From the NCBI GenBank assembly GCA_010909165.1, contig MU008173.1:1240001-1304000 (forward strand): a stretch of DNA of 64,000 nt, given 5' to 3'. The notes under the pieces were generated by a model. The model searched no databases and was not told the origin of the DNA. It saw nothing but the letters and a program-made list of their open reading frames with translations. Shown piece after piece: positions 53,698-64,000 of the stretch. The stretch is from Anthoceros angustus (lineage: Eukaryota > Streptophyta > Anthocerotopsida > Anthocerotales > Anthocerotaceae). The position numbers and the translations under genes are program-made. Within the stretch, counting starts at the first letter, position 1. The number at the start of each line of letters is the position of its first letter.

Positions 53698-56600
53698 GGT
53701 GCCCCTCCTGCTCGGAAGCAATGCAGCAAGCTCCTGGAATAAAACCTGCTCTACCAAACTGAGGCGCAGCGACGTGCTGTGCACCACAGTCTCGAGCACG
53801 GCATCATCCTCAAGCTCACCCCAGTGTCACCCGATCTTCGCCACCGCCTCCAGAAGTCCGCACAGGCCGCATTCACCTTCCGAGCTACGCAATTCCCGTT
53901 GGTGGCAAAATGCGAGAAACCTGATTCACGATTGAGGTGCGCGCTGCGCCGGAACCCGCAACCCGCAACCCGCAACCCACGGCTTTCAGCGTTCCGAGAA
54001 TAGTCGGGGACGTGCTTAGCGTGGGACAAGGTGGGAAGAACGAAAGAATTCGTCAACGTCTCCGCCGCTTCTCACTGGTCCGATCGGTCACTCCTTCTCC
54101 GGGGCATGTTGTCGTCACGAACGCCGCTTCACGACTGGAGTGAATATCTTTTGCGTGATTAAATTGCGACAGCTTTTTCCTTTCCTTTTCCACATGGTCA
54201 CTACCAACCATGTATGTACTGGTAGGATACGAACTGGTTCACAGGCATTTCAGACAATAAGCAAAACCATAGCACAAAACCGCCAAAAGCAGTTATTCGA
54301 ATAAGCAGAAATAAAATATGTACAAAGCTGGCACCAAAACGATGCCAGAAATGCCTATGGGTAGGTACTACCTGGGCGGTCAGGCCCCGCCAGTCCAAGC
54401 ACGAGATGCCTTTATTCCTTACTCCTGGCAAACCAACTACCTACATACTTGGCACTCTCTACCTCTGTAAGCCAAGGACTGGCCAGGCCGCCAGATAGCT
54501 CTTGACACGCTTCAGAACTGAACATCAGCCTTCCCATATCCTTGTCCGCATAGATGAACCTGCACCACTAAGCAGCTTGGGCACATGGGCTGTCGCATGC
54601 GTGCAAGCATATGGCCACCTCAGGACTGACCGCGCCCAACACAGCGCATGACACGAGAGGGCACGATCTGGAATAAGCCTGCCTGAAAAGACCTGACCGC
54701 CACAATACGCGTAGCAATTCTGGGCACCAAGCCGTCGCCCTCTGCAAAACAAAGTTAAATGGGTGGGGCGCCTGCGTGCGTCTGCTTGTGGCTTGTCCCA
54801 TTCTGTACCAGCCATTTGCGAAACACACAAAGGGGAGATACCCAAAGACCACTCAGAGAGCACAGCTTAAACAAATCATGCCAAATGTAATGGGCCACCA
54901 GCAATAGAACAGCAGGGTTAGCATCGACCGCACAACTGGGATGTACCAATTCCCCGGCCAGTGTACTTGTCGCCAGTGGCATCGCCTACGCCTGTTGGCA
55001 AGCTCCATTATCTCACAATCCCGTTCACAGATGACCTCCGTCGCAGACACAGCCACTCCAGCCACTCAGAGGCCAGCAGAGACCTGAAACGGTGGGACTT
55101 GTGGCCTTACATTGTCACAAACTTGTGCACGGGCACACTCCTCCCAAGTTTTGGACATTCCCCCGGCCCCCTCAACCCAATACCCAAAAATAAACAATCT
55201 AAAACAAAGGGTGTCAATCTGAAGAGAACAGGAACTCGTACAACTCCATTCTAAACTTCAAAAGCAACCTGATAGACAATGGTATGCCTTTCAAAAAAAC
55301 TTGAAAGCGTTCACAACTACCATTGAAGGCAAGCAACAACAGGTAAGAACTCGAGGTCATGATCTTGGCAGCGGACAGCCGGCCAACAGATCAGAGGGTC
55401 CAGTACAGAGCCTGCTGGAGGGGTGACTATTGGCTGGGAAGGGAGCAGAGCTTGTAAGACCCAGACAAAACTTCCGGTGTTAATCATAGATACACAGGTG
55501 TGAGGTTTGGTTAGCTCTTGGGTGGTGGGTGGCACCCACCAATCCATACATCACATGAAATAGACGGATCACACCACATCCATGTCATTCAAGTGTCAAA
55601 ACTTATTCTCAAGCAAACTTCAAACCTTAGGGTGCATGCATGACAGGACTCACAACAACAGCAAGAGCAAGACCAACTATGCACAGTTCGACACGTAGCA
55701 GCGGAAAACCAGATATCCAATATGATAAGAGAAATCGGGATTACAAAGTGCGAAGATGCACATATCAACTTAGTACACAACCACGGACGAAAGAGACTCG
55801 TGCCGTACCGAACTGTGCAGTAGCTGTGCTCCATCTACCACATGTCACTGGACCTGTAGGGAACTTCTTCAAGGCTCACTCTCATGACAGGCAGGAAGAA
55901 TATACACAATGTGGCCAGAACGTGGGGTTATACATAGTCTCCACAAGATTGCAACCAGTCTAAAAGCCTAAGACAGAGACCGAATTTAGAGTTGCAAGGT
56001 CAGCTCCTCTTGTCCAAAGCCAATCTTTTGGCACATGTACACTCTCCAAAGGAGGGGAACTATGGTTAAGAAAACATGTGATATATGCACACATTGTGCA
56101 AACGTGTTTTGTCATCCAAGAGCCACCTTTGAAGAGAAACAAGGTGACGAAGATCTGCTACTGGGCTGAGAAGCAGGAATAACTTGTCAAGGCACACAGT
56201 CCTTTTCTCAGAAATGTTACCAAAAAAGACAACTGCCAGACACAGTTCTCCTCCTTCTGTTCCATTTGTCTCCACTCATTAGAAACCCAAATTAGTACGT
56301 CACGAACTCAAAGGCTTGAGCGATATCCCACATCAATGGAGAAGGGAAGCAATGGATCTGATCGGATAGGCGAGGACGCAGGAAAACTGGCCAAGATCAA
56401 GAGAAGAAGGCCGAATGTGACAGGTGACAAGATATGAGACCAGGACGGGTTTTGTGGCAGGACAGATGGAAGTCCTTATACAACAGGCACATCTAGCCCT
56501 ACACACAAGAGATATGTATACCCAAGAGAGTGTCCACGGGAGGCCAGAGGGGATAGAGACGGGACGGAACGAGAGGAAGCTGCAGTAATAAGTCTCCTGC

Positions 56601-56769
56601 ACATCGTTCACAGCTCACCTAGCCTCTGGCAGGAAAGTGGGGCAGACTTACAGAGAGGTAGTAGTAATTAGGCGGTCTTGGTTGAGCTCCATAATCCACC
56701 CCCTTTCGTAAGAAGTCATCGAGCAGACAGGCAGCAACCAATAAGGTTTCCAATTACGACATATCAGCT
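53698..56769. other. Long intergenic region
   Basis: 3.1 kb between the transporter start and the trihelix-like gene's stop, both minus-strand. I find no domain, tRNA or splice-consistent ORF. A triple cgcaacc run lies at 53955-53977. The left end should carry the transporter promoter, the right end the 3' UTR of the next gene. Confidence 0.4.
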
Positions 56770-58653
56770 TCACTTGATCGCATTGTCGGGTGCCTGTGCC
56801 TGTGCCTGTGAGAACTTAAAGCCGATCACTGCAGCAATGTTCTGATTGAGAAGTGCGAACCCCTCCAAGAGCTTCTCCAGCTTGTCATTCACTCGCTCAA
56901 GCACACAAAGCTGAGGCCTGCGGCTTTCCTCCCCAGTGTGCCCCGTCCTCTCCACATGCTCCATGTGCTGCGTCAGCAGGTCCATCATCAGCTCAGCTCG
57001 ATACTTCATGGCCTCCTCCCTCTTCTCCGAAGCCTCCAGCTGCGCCTTCATCAACATTTGCATCTCCTTCAGAGAAGAGCTGATGCCGCGGGTCTTCTTC
57101 TCAACAGGATTCACACAGCCGGGGTCGTTGGCAGAATACAGGATATCCTCTCTCCCAAAATCCGCCGCGAACGCATCACCACCGTCCTCCAACCGAGGGT
57201 CCCCGCCAAACACGTCTCCCTTGGAATCAAGATTGAGATACTTGTCCTCCAAGGCGTGCGCAACGGGAATCGCCCTGGCGTCTTGCGATGCCCCAGCCGC
57301 ATACCCGGACCCGGCAGCAGCCAAGCGGGGAAGCGGAGTGAGGTTCTTCCCCGACACCTCGTACCAAACATCATAAAACTTAGGCTTGAGAAGCTCCCGC
57401 CCGGCAATGCTAGGATTCCAGGACGGCTCTGAGCGTGCAATCTTAGCAGAGAGATACCTGTAGTCCGTGCACTCCCGCCTCACGCTCCAGTACTTGCTCT
57501 GGCACTGCTTCTTGGAGAAGTGCTTACCGAACCTCTCCTGCATGGCCTTGAGGATGGGAGTCCACTTCTTCTGGTACTTCACCTGGCCGTTGCTCTCCTC
57601 CCACAGCCGCTGGTGGATGGCGTCGTAGGTCCGGAAGAGGAACTTGACGGACTCGTCCGTCCACGTGATGGCCTGATCCGGGGACGCGCTCTTCCTCTCG
57701 TTCTTCTTCTTCTTCTTCCCATCGCCGCCGGCCCCGGCCTCCCTCGATGTCTCCTTGCTGCTGGATCCGCTGTAGAGCGCGGAAGGGGAGCAGAGGCCGG
57801 GCGCCGCCTCCGCCTCCTCCACGCCCCCGCGTTTGCGCTTCTTTTTCTTCTTCTTGCCGTCCTCGGACTCGTCCACGTCCGACTCGTCGTCCCTGGCTCC
57901 CACCCGCTTGGCCTTCCTCCGCCCGGGCTCCTTCCCCGCCAGGCCCTTGTCCCCGTGCCGCTGCAGCGGGTCCTCCCTGGGAGACGTCCTCTTGGCCGAG
58001 CGGGCCCGCGCGGGCTCCTCCTCCTCCTCAAACGGGATGTCACTGCGGTTGCTGAATTCCGGACTCCCGGTGGAGTTCTCACTGCCCTCGCCGCCTTCCA
58101 TCTGTCCCTCTCCCTTGAGGAATGCGCGGCCGGCCGCGCCCCCGCCGCCGCTCCTCATGATGCTGTCCACCACCACGCCCTCGCTCTGCACGAGGTGCTG
58201 CCACGCCGAGGACGCCAGGAACTGCTCGGAGAAACCCGGCAGAATCTGCTGCAGCGGCGAGCCCTGCAGCAGCAGCTGGCCGGCCGCTCCGCTCGCGGAG
58301 CCCGGCTGCTGCATCCAGCCCGCGCCGGGCAGGCCTGGGGCCCCGGATCCGATTCCGCACCCGCCGCTCACCGTCCATCCCGGCCCGTAGAGCTGCGAGA
58401 AGAAGGAGGCCCCGGCGGACGGCGAGAAGGGCGCGGGCACGAAGAATGAGGGCAGGAGGCCCGGGCGGAAGCCGGCGTCGTCCCCCGAGCTGCCGGAGGT
58501 CCCGGAATCCTGCTTCTGCAGATGCTGCGCCTGCTCCGCCCACAGGCACTCCTGCTCTTCCAGCTGCACTTGCAGCGGCCCATCGCGCAGCGCCTCGTCC
58601 GGAGACGGCGAGGACGCGGACTCGGACCTCGCCAGCTTCATGCTCTCACACAT
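56770..58653 (-). CDS. Myb/SANT (trihelix-like) DNA-binding protein
   Basis: Single-exon ORF of 627 aa from the ATG at 58651-58653. The N-terminal 250 residues are Gly/Ser/Pro-rich and acidic. Nuclear-localisation-type clusters follow (GRRKAKRVG, KKKKKKRKRGG, KKKKKNERK). The DNA-binding region (about 330-420) reads ITWTDESVKFLFRTYDAIHQ, KWTPILKAMQERFGKHFSKK, QCQSKYWSVRRECTDYRYL, spacing aromatic residues as in Myb/SANT-like or trihelix domains. A C-terminal coiled coil (MQMLMKAQLEASEKREEAMK, then NDKLEKLLEGFALLNQNI) suggests dimerisation. It is probably a nuclear transcription factor; targets unknown. No intron is needed. Confidence 0.82.
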   Translation of the reverse strand: MCESMKLARSESASSPSPDEALRDGPLQVQLEEQECLWAEQAQHLQKQDSGTSGSSGDDAGFRPGLLPSFFVPAPFSPSAGASFFSQLYGPGWTVSGGCGIGSGAPGLPGAGWMQQPGSASGAAGQLLLQGSPLQQILPGFSEQFLASSAWQHLVQSEGVVVDSIMRSGGGGAAGRAFLKGEGQMEGGEGSENSTGSPEFSNRSDIPFEEEEEPARARSAKRTSPREDPLQRHGDKGLAGKEPGRRKAKRVGARDDESDVDESEDGKKKKKKRKRGGVEEAEAAPGLCSPSALYSGSSSKETSREAGAGGDGKKKKKNERKSASPDQAITWTDESVKFLFRTYDAIHQRLWEESNGQVKYQKKWTPILKAMQERFGKHFSKKQCQSKYWSVRRECTDYRYLSAKIARSEPSWNPSIAGRELLKPKFYDVWYEVSGKNLTPLPRLAAAGSGYAAGASQDARAIPVAHALEDKYLNLDSKGDVFGGDPRLEDGGDAFAADFGREDILYSANDPGCVNPVEKKTRGISSSLKEMQMLMKAQLEASEKREEAMKYRAELMMDLLTQHMEHVERTGHTGEESRRPQLCVLERVNDKLEKLLEGFALLNQNIAAVIGFKFSQAQAQAPDNAIK

Positions 58654-59222
58654 TCCCGTCTACCCGCACGCACCACGCTGCCAAAACCCCGGAATCCCAC
58701 CCTGCCACCCCCTCGCCGTTCCGTTCCTGGTCCGCACCCCGTTGCGGATATTCCACGCCTCCGCGCACATGGGCAACCTATCCCGCATTTTCGCCCTATA
58801 CTTTTCATGCCTGCCCCATTATCTTATCTACCTATGTACGTACGTATCACTTTTAACCCAGCCACGGAGCCACAGGGCCACAGGGCCACCACCAAGTTTC
58901 TAATTACAGTCCACGTGAGGACTTGAGCTCGTTTAAAAGTCTGATAATCTGGTCAATTGTAAATGCAAGTATTAAAAACTTTGATCACCTTATCCATTGT
59001 AAATACAAGTGCATTTACGTAGGCTGAGAGGAGTGCTGCCATCTCAAGTCAAACATCAATGAACTCAAGATCTCCTACTTAGTGGAGGTAGAAGCTTTAA
59101 CCAACAACAACAACAACTTTATTTGTCATGGGTCGGAGATAGTACACAGCGTAAACGAGGAGCTATCTAAGATGGTTTTGTCAAAAATTCTTAAAGACAT
59201 CCTAATGTTTTGAAAACTGGCA

Positions 59223-59420
59223 TGAGTACAACAAATAAGAGTGTTCGACCCTATGGCGTACTCTGGATAAGGAATTGCATGAGTACGATTGCATGAGTAC
59301 GACAAATGAGAGTGCCTGACCCAATGGCGTACTCTGGGTAAAGGAATTGCATCACGAGAGTGCCTGACCCTATGTGTACTCTGGATAAGGAATTGCATGA
59401 GTACAACAAATGAAAGTACC
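59223..59420. repeat. Imperfect tandem repeat of about 55-75 bp, three copies
   Basis: The phrase gtactctggataaggaattg (with variants) recurs about three times, each copy also carrying gagtgcctgaccc or gagtgttcgaccc and gagtacaacaaat-type words. Confidence 0.8.
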
Positions 59421-59629
59421 TTGCATTTACTCTAGTTGCCATTACTTTGGAAGACATATAAACTAATATACAAACTTGACATTGTCGTACCATATACAAT
59501 CCACCATTTAGACCGAGTAAAAATATTATTTAATTTCCATCTCGGCATCTCATCATCCCTGTGCCACATATGTACATTCCGTCATTAGGACCACATACCA
59601 TTCCATCATTCGTGTCATCCCCGGTGCCA

Positions 59630-59850
59630 CATATATTCCACCATTTGGACCACGTACAACATTCGGGCACTACGTTGCCGAGGTGATATTCCACCATTTG
59701 GACCACGTACAACATTCGGGCACTACGTCACCTCGGCATCGTGATATTTAGCACTGTGACATTTAGGCATCCCGTTATCCCGGCACTATGACATCTAGGC
59801 ATCCTGTTATCCCGGCACCCAGTCGGTGCTACATCCCGTTATCCCGGCAC
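59630..59850. repeat. Direct duplication plus short atcccgttatcccggcac repeats
   Basis: A block of about 43 bp starting tattccaccatttggaccac and ending gggcactacgt occurs twice in a row (59635-59680 and 59687-59729). It is followed by three copies of catcccgttatcccggcac or a one-base variant (59769, 59802, 59832). Confidence 0.85.
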
Positions 59851-60876
59851 CTAGTTAGTGCAGCATACATTCTGCTATTATGACCACGTACCTTTACTCA
59901 AAAGAACGTTTTGATTTGTCCTATTATATTGAATAGAAGCAAAGTGATAACAATTTGCAGCCTACGTTGAACATCCTCAACCATGTACAAAAAAATGCTA
60001 TTACTATTGTGAGGCATGTGAGAGTTCAAACTTTTATTATAAGAAGTGTATTCTACAACACTATGCAAATCACAAACACACGCAGATATAATAGATAGCG
60101 GATGAGTAGGTTGTAAGAGGTTGTTAAAAACTAGGTACGTGTATAAAAGAATCAACGTTAAACATGACAATAGATAAAATTGTAAAAGTGACTATAAATT
60201 TCTTAGAACAGAAAAGACATCAAAATTGAAGACAGAGTTTGGGTTTAACACAATGTTTATGTTGTGGCCATAAAATGTTTGGCGTGAAATGGTAACATTG
60301 TAGCATCAAATGCTATATTAATGTACAGACCCTAAAAGCCCTTTATTGCATTGATTCCATGTGAAATATATTTACCAACTAAATATTCCGAAGGCGAAAA
60401 TTTTGGAGGAAATTACTTGACCTGCAGTGTAATAAAGGTATCAAGAGAAAGTGAAGACATTAATAAACAAGAAGGATCATATGTTGATGAACAACTTAGA
60501 GGAGTAGTTCTGATGTGTTGGGTGGGAGTGATAGAAATCTATAAAATTGTTATAACATATATCATATTAAGATTTTTTTTCAAAAAAATTAGAAGTATAT
60601 ATATTGATAATACTTAGATCAGAATAGAATTCGAGATAATGCCAAGCCCAAGTGCTATATATGTACTAGGTATTACTGCACATAATGTACATATTGAACG
60701 TGAGATTTATTATTTTCCCAAAGAGAAGCCAGGACAGGTAGTCTGACTACCTATTGAAGTCAATTAGGGCTTCGGCCTTCACAACCGCGTCCACGGTGAG
60801 TGTGGCTGTCGGCACTTCCTAAGTCCTCAGTCCATGAACAGCATTTTACTGAGGTCGGCACGCACCAAACGTGGAC

Positions 60877-61216
60877 ATGTCGCCGCAGTCTTCTCGTCGA
60901 ATTGGGAGGAAGGTTGCGGACGTAGCTTACAAGGGTGTGACGGCGGGCCTTGGGGTCTGTACTGTTTTTTTCTTCGGAAATCTCATGTTCAACGTCGGCC
61001 GAGGCCTAGCTTGGCACATGTCTCAAGCTGTATGTGGTGCTCTTCGCTGTGGCTCTTGGATTTGAGTGAGGCTTATGTTTGGGCTTTGGCGTTCTGCACC
61101 TTTTGGATAGCTGTAGGCCACACTGGAAGAAGCTTCTGATTTACTGTTGGCATGTGCAGAGGGAGCAAGAGCAAGAGGCCGCGGCGCAGCAGAGTTCCCA
61201 GCGTGGTTCGCAGTAG
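60877..61216 (+). CDS. Small single-pass membrane protein, two exons
   Basis: Exon 1 60877-61029 and exon 2 61160-61216 give 69 aa across a 130-bp phase-0 GT-AG intron. The start MSPQSSRRIGRKVADVAYKG is basic, then one hydrophobic helix (VTAGLGVCTVFFFGNLMFNV), then a Glu/Gln-rich tail. The basic N-terminus and single short helix suit a small organelle or ER membrane protein, but I recognise no family. The splice sites, ATG and phases fit well for so small a gene. Its stop codon lies only 12 bp before the ATG of the next gene on the same strand. Confidence 0.6.
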
Positions 61217-61229
61217 GGTTTAGGGTTTA
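61214..61229 (+). promoter_or_regulatory. Telo-box-like element (TTTAGGG repeats)
   Basis: tagggtttagggttta overlaps the stop codon of the small gene and touches the ATG of the neuroguidin-like gene. Telo boxes (AAACCCTA) are established promoter elements of plant ribosomal-protein and ribosome-biogenesis genes, which fits the downstream product. Confidence 0.55.
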
Positions 61230-62557
61230 TGGTATATAGGCCTGCTGAGGGGGAGGCTGACGCTCCAAGGTTGCAGCGGCAGTTTGCAGCTTCGCTGAGG
61301 CCGGAAGACTTTGGGATGGATGATGTAGAAAGTCCAAAACAAGCTGTGAAACGAGAAGGTGAAAAGGGAAAGAAGAAGAAGAAGAAGGCCGAATGTAGTG
61401 AGCAAGGGAAGGAGGTGAAACAAGCGGTTGGCAGTGAGATGGCGGAGGAACGAATTGTGAAAGATGATAGCTTGTCGTGGAAGGAGGAGGAAATGAAGGT
61501 TGTCATGGGTGATGCTCCGGAGTTGCTAGGCCTTCTTGATGAGCTGAAGGGATCTCTTGAGGAGTTGGAGCAGAAGGTAATCTCTCTTGAAGAGAGAATG
61601 CGATCCGGTGGACTTCCTACAAAAGATGGCTTGAGCTATTTGGAGGTGAAGCATCTGCTTCTGTTGAGCTACAGTCAGGCCATTGTGTTCTATCTGCTGC
61701 TCAAGGCTGAAGGTCGGTCTGTAAGGGATCACCCTGTGATTCCACGTCTTGTCGAGTTGCGTTTGTTCATGGAGAAGATGCGTCCTCTGGACAAGAAGCT
61801 TGAGTACCAAGTCGAGAAGCTCCTTAAGTCTACTGAGCTGAGCAATGGTTCCGAGGGTGTGAAGGATAAGGATGCGTTGAAGTACAGACCTAATCCCAGT
61901 TTACTCGTGCCTAAAGTTGACACAGACACTAAAGAAGCCGGAGGTGTGTATCGTCCGCCTATGCTAGCTCCAACTGCCATGAAGGAAGACATGAGGCCCG
62001 CTGACAAAAGGTCTAGGGATCGGGCAGAAAAGGAAGTCCGCCGTAGGGCAGCACGCAGTTCATTTGTGAAGGAGCTTGCGGACGACTTGGAGGGTAGACC
62101 TGAAGAATTGAGGTTCCCTCAGTTCTTCATCGGGGCTGAAAGTAAGGAACTGAATAGAGAGCGGGAGAAACTGGAGGCTCGTGCTAGGCAAGAGGAAGAT
62201 TTGTTTGCTAGAGTTCCTCTCTCTAAAGCCGAAAGGACGAAGCTGAAGCACATGAAGAGATCAAGGAGTGGCCTGATGGGCATGTTTGATGACTTTGATG
62301 ATGGAGTCGCGGATCTGGTGGAGATGGAGGACGGAAAGGCAAGGAAGGGTGTGGGCGGGCCGCCTGATGACTTGTTGCGGTCTCGAAAGAGTTCACAATT
62401 TATTGCTGAATCAGGTCGTGCTTCTAAGAAGCAAAGGGTGGCTTCTCATGCTGCTGTCCTACCGGTTAAGGATGATACTGGGGAGAGACGGAACACGCAT
62501 GACATCCAGAAGGCTTCTAGGAAGCAGGTACCGAGGAGAAAGGGCAGACGATCCTGA
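61229..62557 (+). CDS. Neuroguidin/LCP5-like protein (Sas10/Utp3/C1D family), ribosome biogenesis
   Basis: Single-exon ORF of 442 aa; an internal ATG (MDDVESPKQ) is an alternative start. A Lys-rich segment precedes the Sas10/Utp3/C1D helical domain (about 95-200): LLDELKGSLEELEQKVISLE, LSYLEVKHLLLLSYSQAIVF and HPVIPRLVELRLFMEKMRPL. The neuroguidin signature follows: ALKYRPNPSLLVP, GVYRPPMLAPT, RAARSSFVKELADDLEGRPE, then ARQEEDLFARVPLSKAERTK. The basic end RRKGRRS resembles the KGRKKKGFRRRR-type end of animal neuroguidin, so the stop looks native. Family members act in the U3 snoRNP/small-subunit processome in the nucleolus. The gene starts 12 bp after the preceding gene's stop and directly abuts a telo-box. 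Confidence 0.88.
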   Translation: MVYRPAEGEADAPRLQRQFAASLRPEDFGMDDVESPKQAVKREGEKGKKKKKKAECSEQGKEVKQAVGSEMAEERIVKDDSLSWKEEEMKVVMGDAPELLGLLDELKGSLEELEQKVISLEERMRSGGLPTKDGLSYLEVKHLLLLSYSQAIVFYLLLKAEGRSVRDHPVIPRLVELRLFMEKMRPLDKKLEYQVEKLLKSTELSNGSEGVKDKDALKYRPNPSLLVPKVDTDTKEAGGVYRPPMLAPTAMKEDMRPADKRSRDRAEKEVRRRAARSSFVKELADDLEGRPEELRFPQFFIGAESKELNREREKLEARARQEEDLFARVPLSKAERTKLKHMKRSRSGLMGMFDDFDDGVADLVEMEDGKARKGVGGPPDDLLRSRKSSQFIAESGRASKKQRVASHAAVLPVKDDTGERRNTHDIQKASRKQVPRRKGRRS

Positions 62558-64000
62558 GGACTTGATAAGGCCTGATGAGGACAATTTCTACCTACAGGCC
62601 AAAGACCTGCAGGCGTTCAAGAAGGCTGCAAAGTCTGCCAAGTACCTCCAGGGAGCAAACATTGACTTCGGCCGAGGAAGATGTCGAAGGTGAAAGAAAA
62701 AATCAAGGCAGATGGAGAAGAAAATTAAGTCTATCAGTTTTATGCTACCGTTTGATTAATGTGCTGCAAGCAAACGTCGTCCATTGTTAGAAACGTCTTG
62801 TCAAATATATGAACCTGCTTCATTGATTATTTTTCAATTAAAAAAGTTCCCTAAAACCCTTTTGCAAGTTCTTTCCTTTGACACCGCTCATGCTCCTATC
62901 GGCGCTCATGCTCATCCAGTATGCCGCAAGAACCACGGTTAGAAATGCTTTAACTGATTCTTTCGCTTCCTGGCTTGATTCTTTGGGTGAAATGAAATTA
63001 ATTTGCTTTGAGCCCAAAAAACATTAGGCCAAGTTTCTCGGTGACCCTTGAGTTTCCGCCCAAAAGATAATATTTTACTGTAGACTTTTTAATTTTTATT
63101 TAGGCTAGAAACTAACTCAAAGTCAGTTCCATGATCCTTATGTAGTTAAGAATTATCTTATAACTTGTTAAGGCAAAACCCTTAAACTTTCAATACCAGG
63201 ACTTCCCTTAGCTTTTCAACCTTCTAGCTTCAACCTAGAAAAAAAATGTTTCCCATCTAATAAACATCCTTACGACTCAATGTCACAATCACAAACTAAA
63301 TAGAGGAAGACACAACTGAAGAGTCCTACGAAGAGTTTGAGGGAACGTATGAAAATTCAAAGATTTTTAAGCAAATGCACACAACTTTAGAGTTTTTCAC
63401 ATGTTTTGATTTGTTTTTGGGAAAGTGATGGAGGGTTAACTTTATTGGATTACATATATAATATATAAAGATATTACAAATAGCTCATCTCATGCCTTGC
63501 ATCGTTCTTGCAGTGCTCTCGATTAAGCTGTCGACTTCTCATGTAGAGCATTATGAAATACTAGTAGTAGTTGTTGGCACACGCAAGTTCTTTTCATAGC
63601 TGTTCTGCTACGTGTAGTGTGAATTGAACCTTAACACTGCAAACGGTGGCCGTGTGGCAGATTTGTCTGTGCATTCTATGATCCCTGCCACTCCAATAAA
63701 ATTCCAGGATGGCCTCTTCGAAATTTCCTTGCCCTGGCTGTCCAACCGTGGCAACCGACGGACCTGCAAGTGCTGACCTGGGCGCTGTACTCGACCCTGT
63801 CAAGCGAGTTCCATGGGTGCATGTCAATTGATCTTTTTGGCAGTATCCTCAGTCTGAGGGAATCTTACCGCTCTCAGGCTAGCTTCATCAGATGCTGATC
63901 TCAACTCTACGCTTGCTCCTGAGATACCTGAGAATTGACAAGACCTGGAGTGTATTATGTTTGCTCTTGTGCAAAGGCCTCTGCAAGCGACACGTACAAG
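62558..64000. other. Intergenic region, mostly AT-rich
   Basis: 1.4 kb to the window edge. No gene, RNA or repeat I can support. About 62.8-63.6 kb is AT-rich; the last 300 bp are more balanced and may belong to a gene beyond the window. Confidence 0.4.

Larger units (their letters stand above)
58654..60876. other. AT-rich, repeat-bearing intergenic region
   Basis: 2.2 kb. No gene. It contains two clusters of local tandem repeats (59.2-59.4 and 59.6-59.85 kb), listed separately, then plain AT-rich sequence. Confidence 0.4.

Noticed and set aside
57520-58449. Plus-strand 309-codon frame opposite the Myb/SANT-like gene
   Set aside because: Antisense shadow of a GC-rich exon: Leu/Arg/Pro-rich, no domain.
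62286-62693. Alternative-frame continuation after the neuroguidin stop (DDPEDLIRPDEDNFYLQAK...)
   Set aside because: It looks peptide-like, but the main frame already ends in the basic RRKGRRS tail typical of the family, and no splice pair links the frames.
1-64000. CRISPR arrays, bacterial operons, insertion sequences, complete LTR retrotransposons, viral insertions
   Set aside because: Nothing with direct-repeat/spacer structure, transposase, reverse transcriptase, integrase or capsid motifs was seen; the window is intron-bearing plant DNA.

Overview
This window is nuclear DNA of a green land plant. The genes are split by short GT-AG introns, mostly about 60 to 330 bp. The products include plant-restricted families: a remorin, a SWEET transporter, an L-type lectin, a PPR-DYW protein and a VIM/ORTHRUS-type PHD-RING-SRA protein. 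Gene-rich GC-balanced blocks alternate with AT-rich, gene-poor stretches at about 36.7-43.7, 47.9-49.1, 58.9-60.8 and 62.8-63.6 kb. Compact introns, high gene density and a DYW-type PPR gene fit a seed-free plant (lycophyte or bryophyte). I cannot name the species from sequence alone.

Layout. 0-13.3 kb: kinase-less membrane L-type lectin (-), CNNM/DUF21-CBS transporter (+, 12 exons), hypothetical ORF (-), OST48 oligosaccharyltransferase subunit (-, 14 exons), small conserved-looking protein (+), SWEET sugar transporter (-, 6 exons). 14.8-26 kb: U2AF65 splicing factor (-, 19 coding exons plus one spare copy of exon 14), aldo-keto reductase (-), small secreted Cys-rich peptide (-), then 3.5 kb with nothing recognisable. 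26.5-36.7 kb: PHD-RING-SRA-RING protein with a long acidic tail (+), 2-oxoglutarate/Fe(II) dioxygenase (-), PPR-DYW editing factor (+). 36.6-43.7 kb: an AT-rich accessory region with a 1.5-kb tandem duplication carrying the last 35 codons of the PPR gene, a tRNA-Trp-derived 34-bp tandem array, an AT-rich ORF with a divergent AP2-like domain, and minisatellites. 43.8-64 kb: RFC3 clamp-loader subunit (+), plastid-type amidohydrolase (-), remorin (+), GONST-type nucleotide-sugar transporter (-), Myb/trihelix-like DNA-binding protein (-), a small membrane protein (+), and a neuroguidin/LCP5-type ribosome-biogenesis protein (+) that begins 12 bp after the small gene's stop.

Most genes are unrelated housekeeping or plant-family genes and form no pathway cluster. 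The strongest unusual signal is in U2AF65. Two tandem 89-bp exons encode alternative versions of the same 29 residues of RRM2. Their phases make joint inclusion frameshift into a stop, and only 60 bp separate them. This has the hallmarks of a mutually exclusive exon pair inside a core 3' splice-site recognition factor.

All exon structures were derived by hand from GT-AG sites, reading phase and remembered family sequences. Nothing was aligned or searched computationally.
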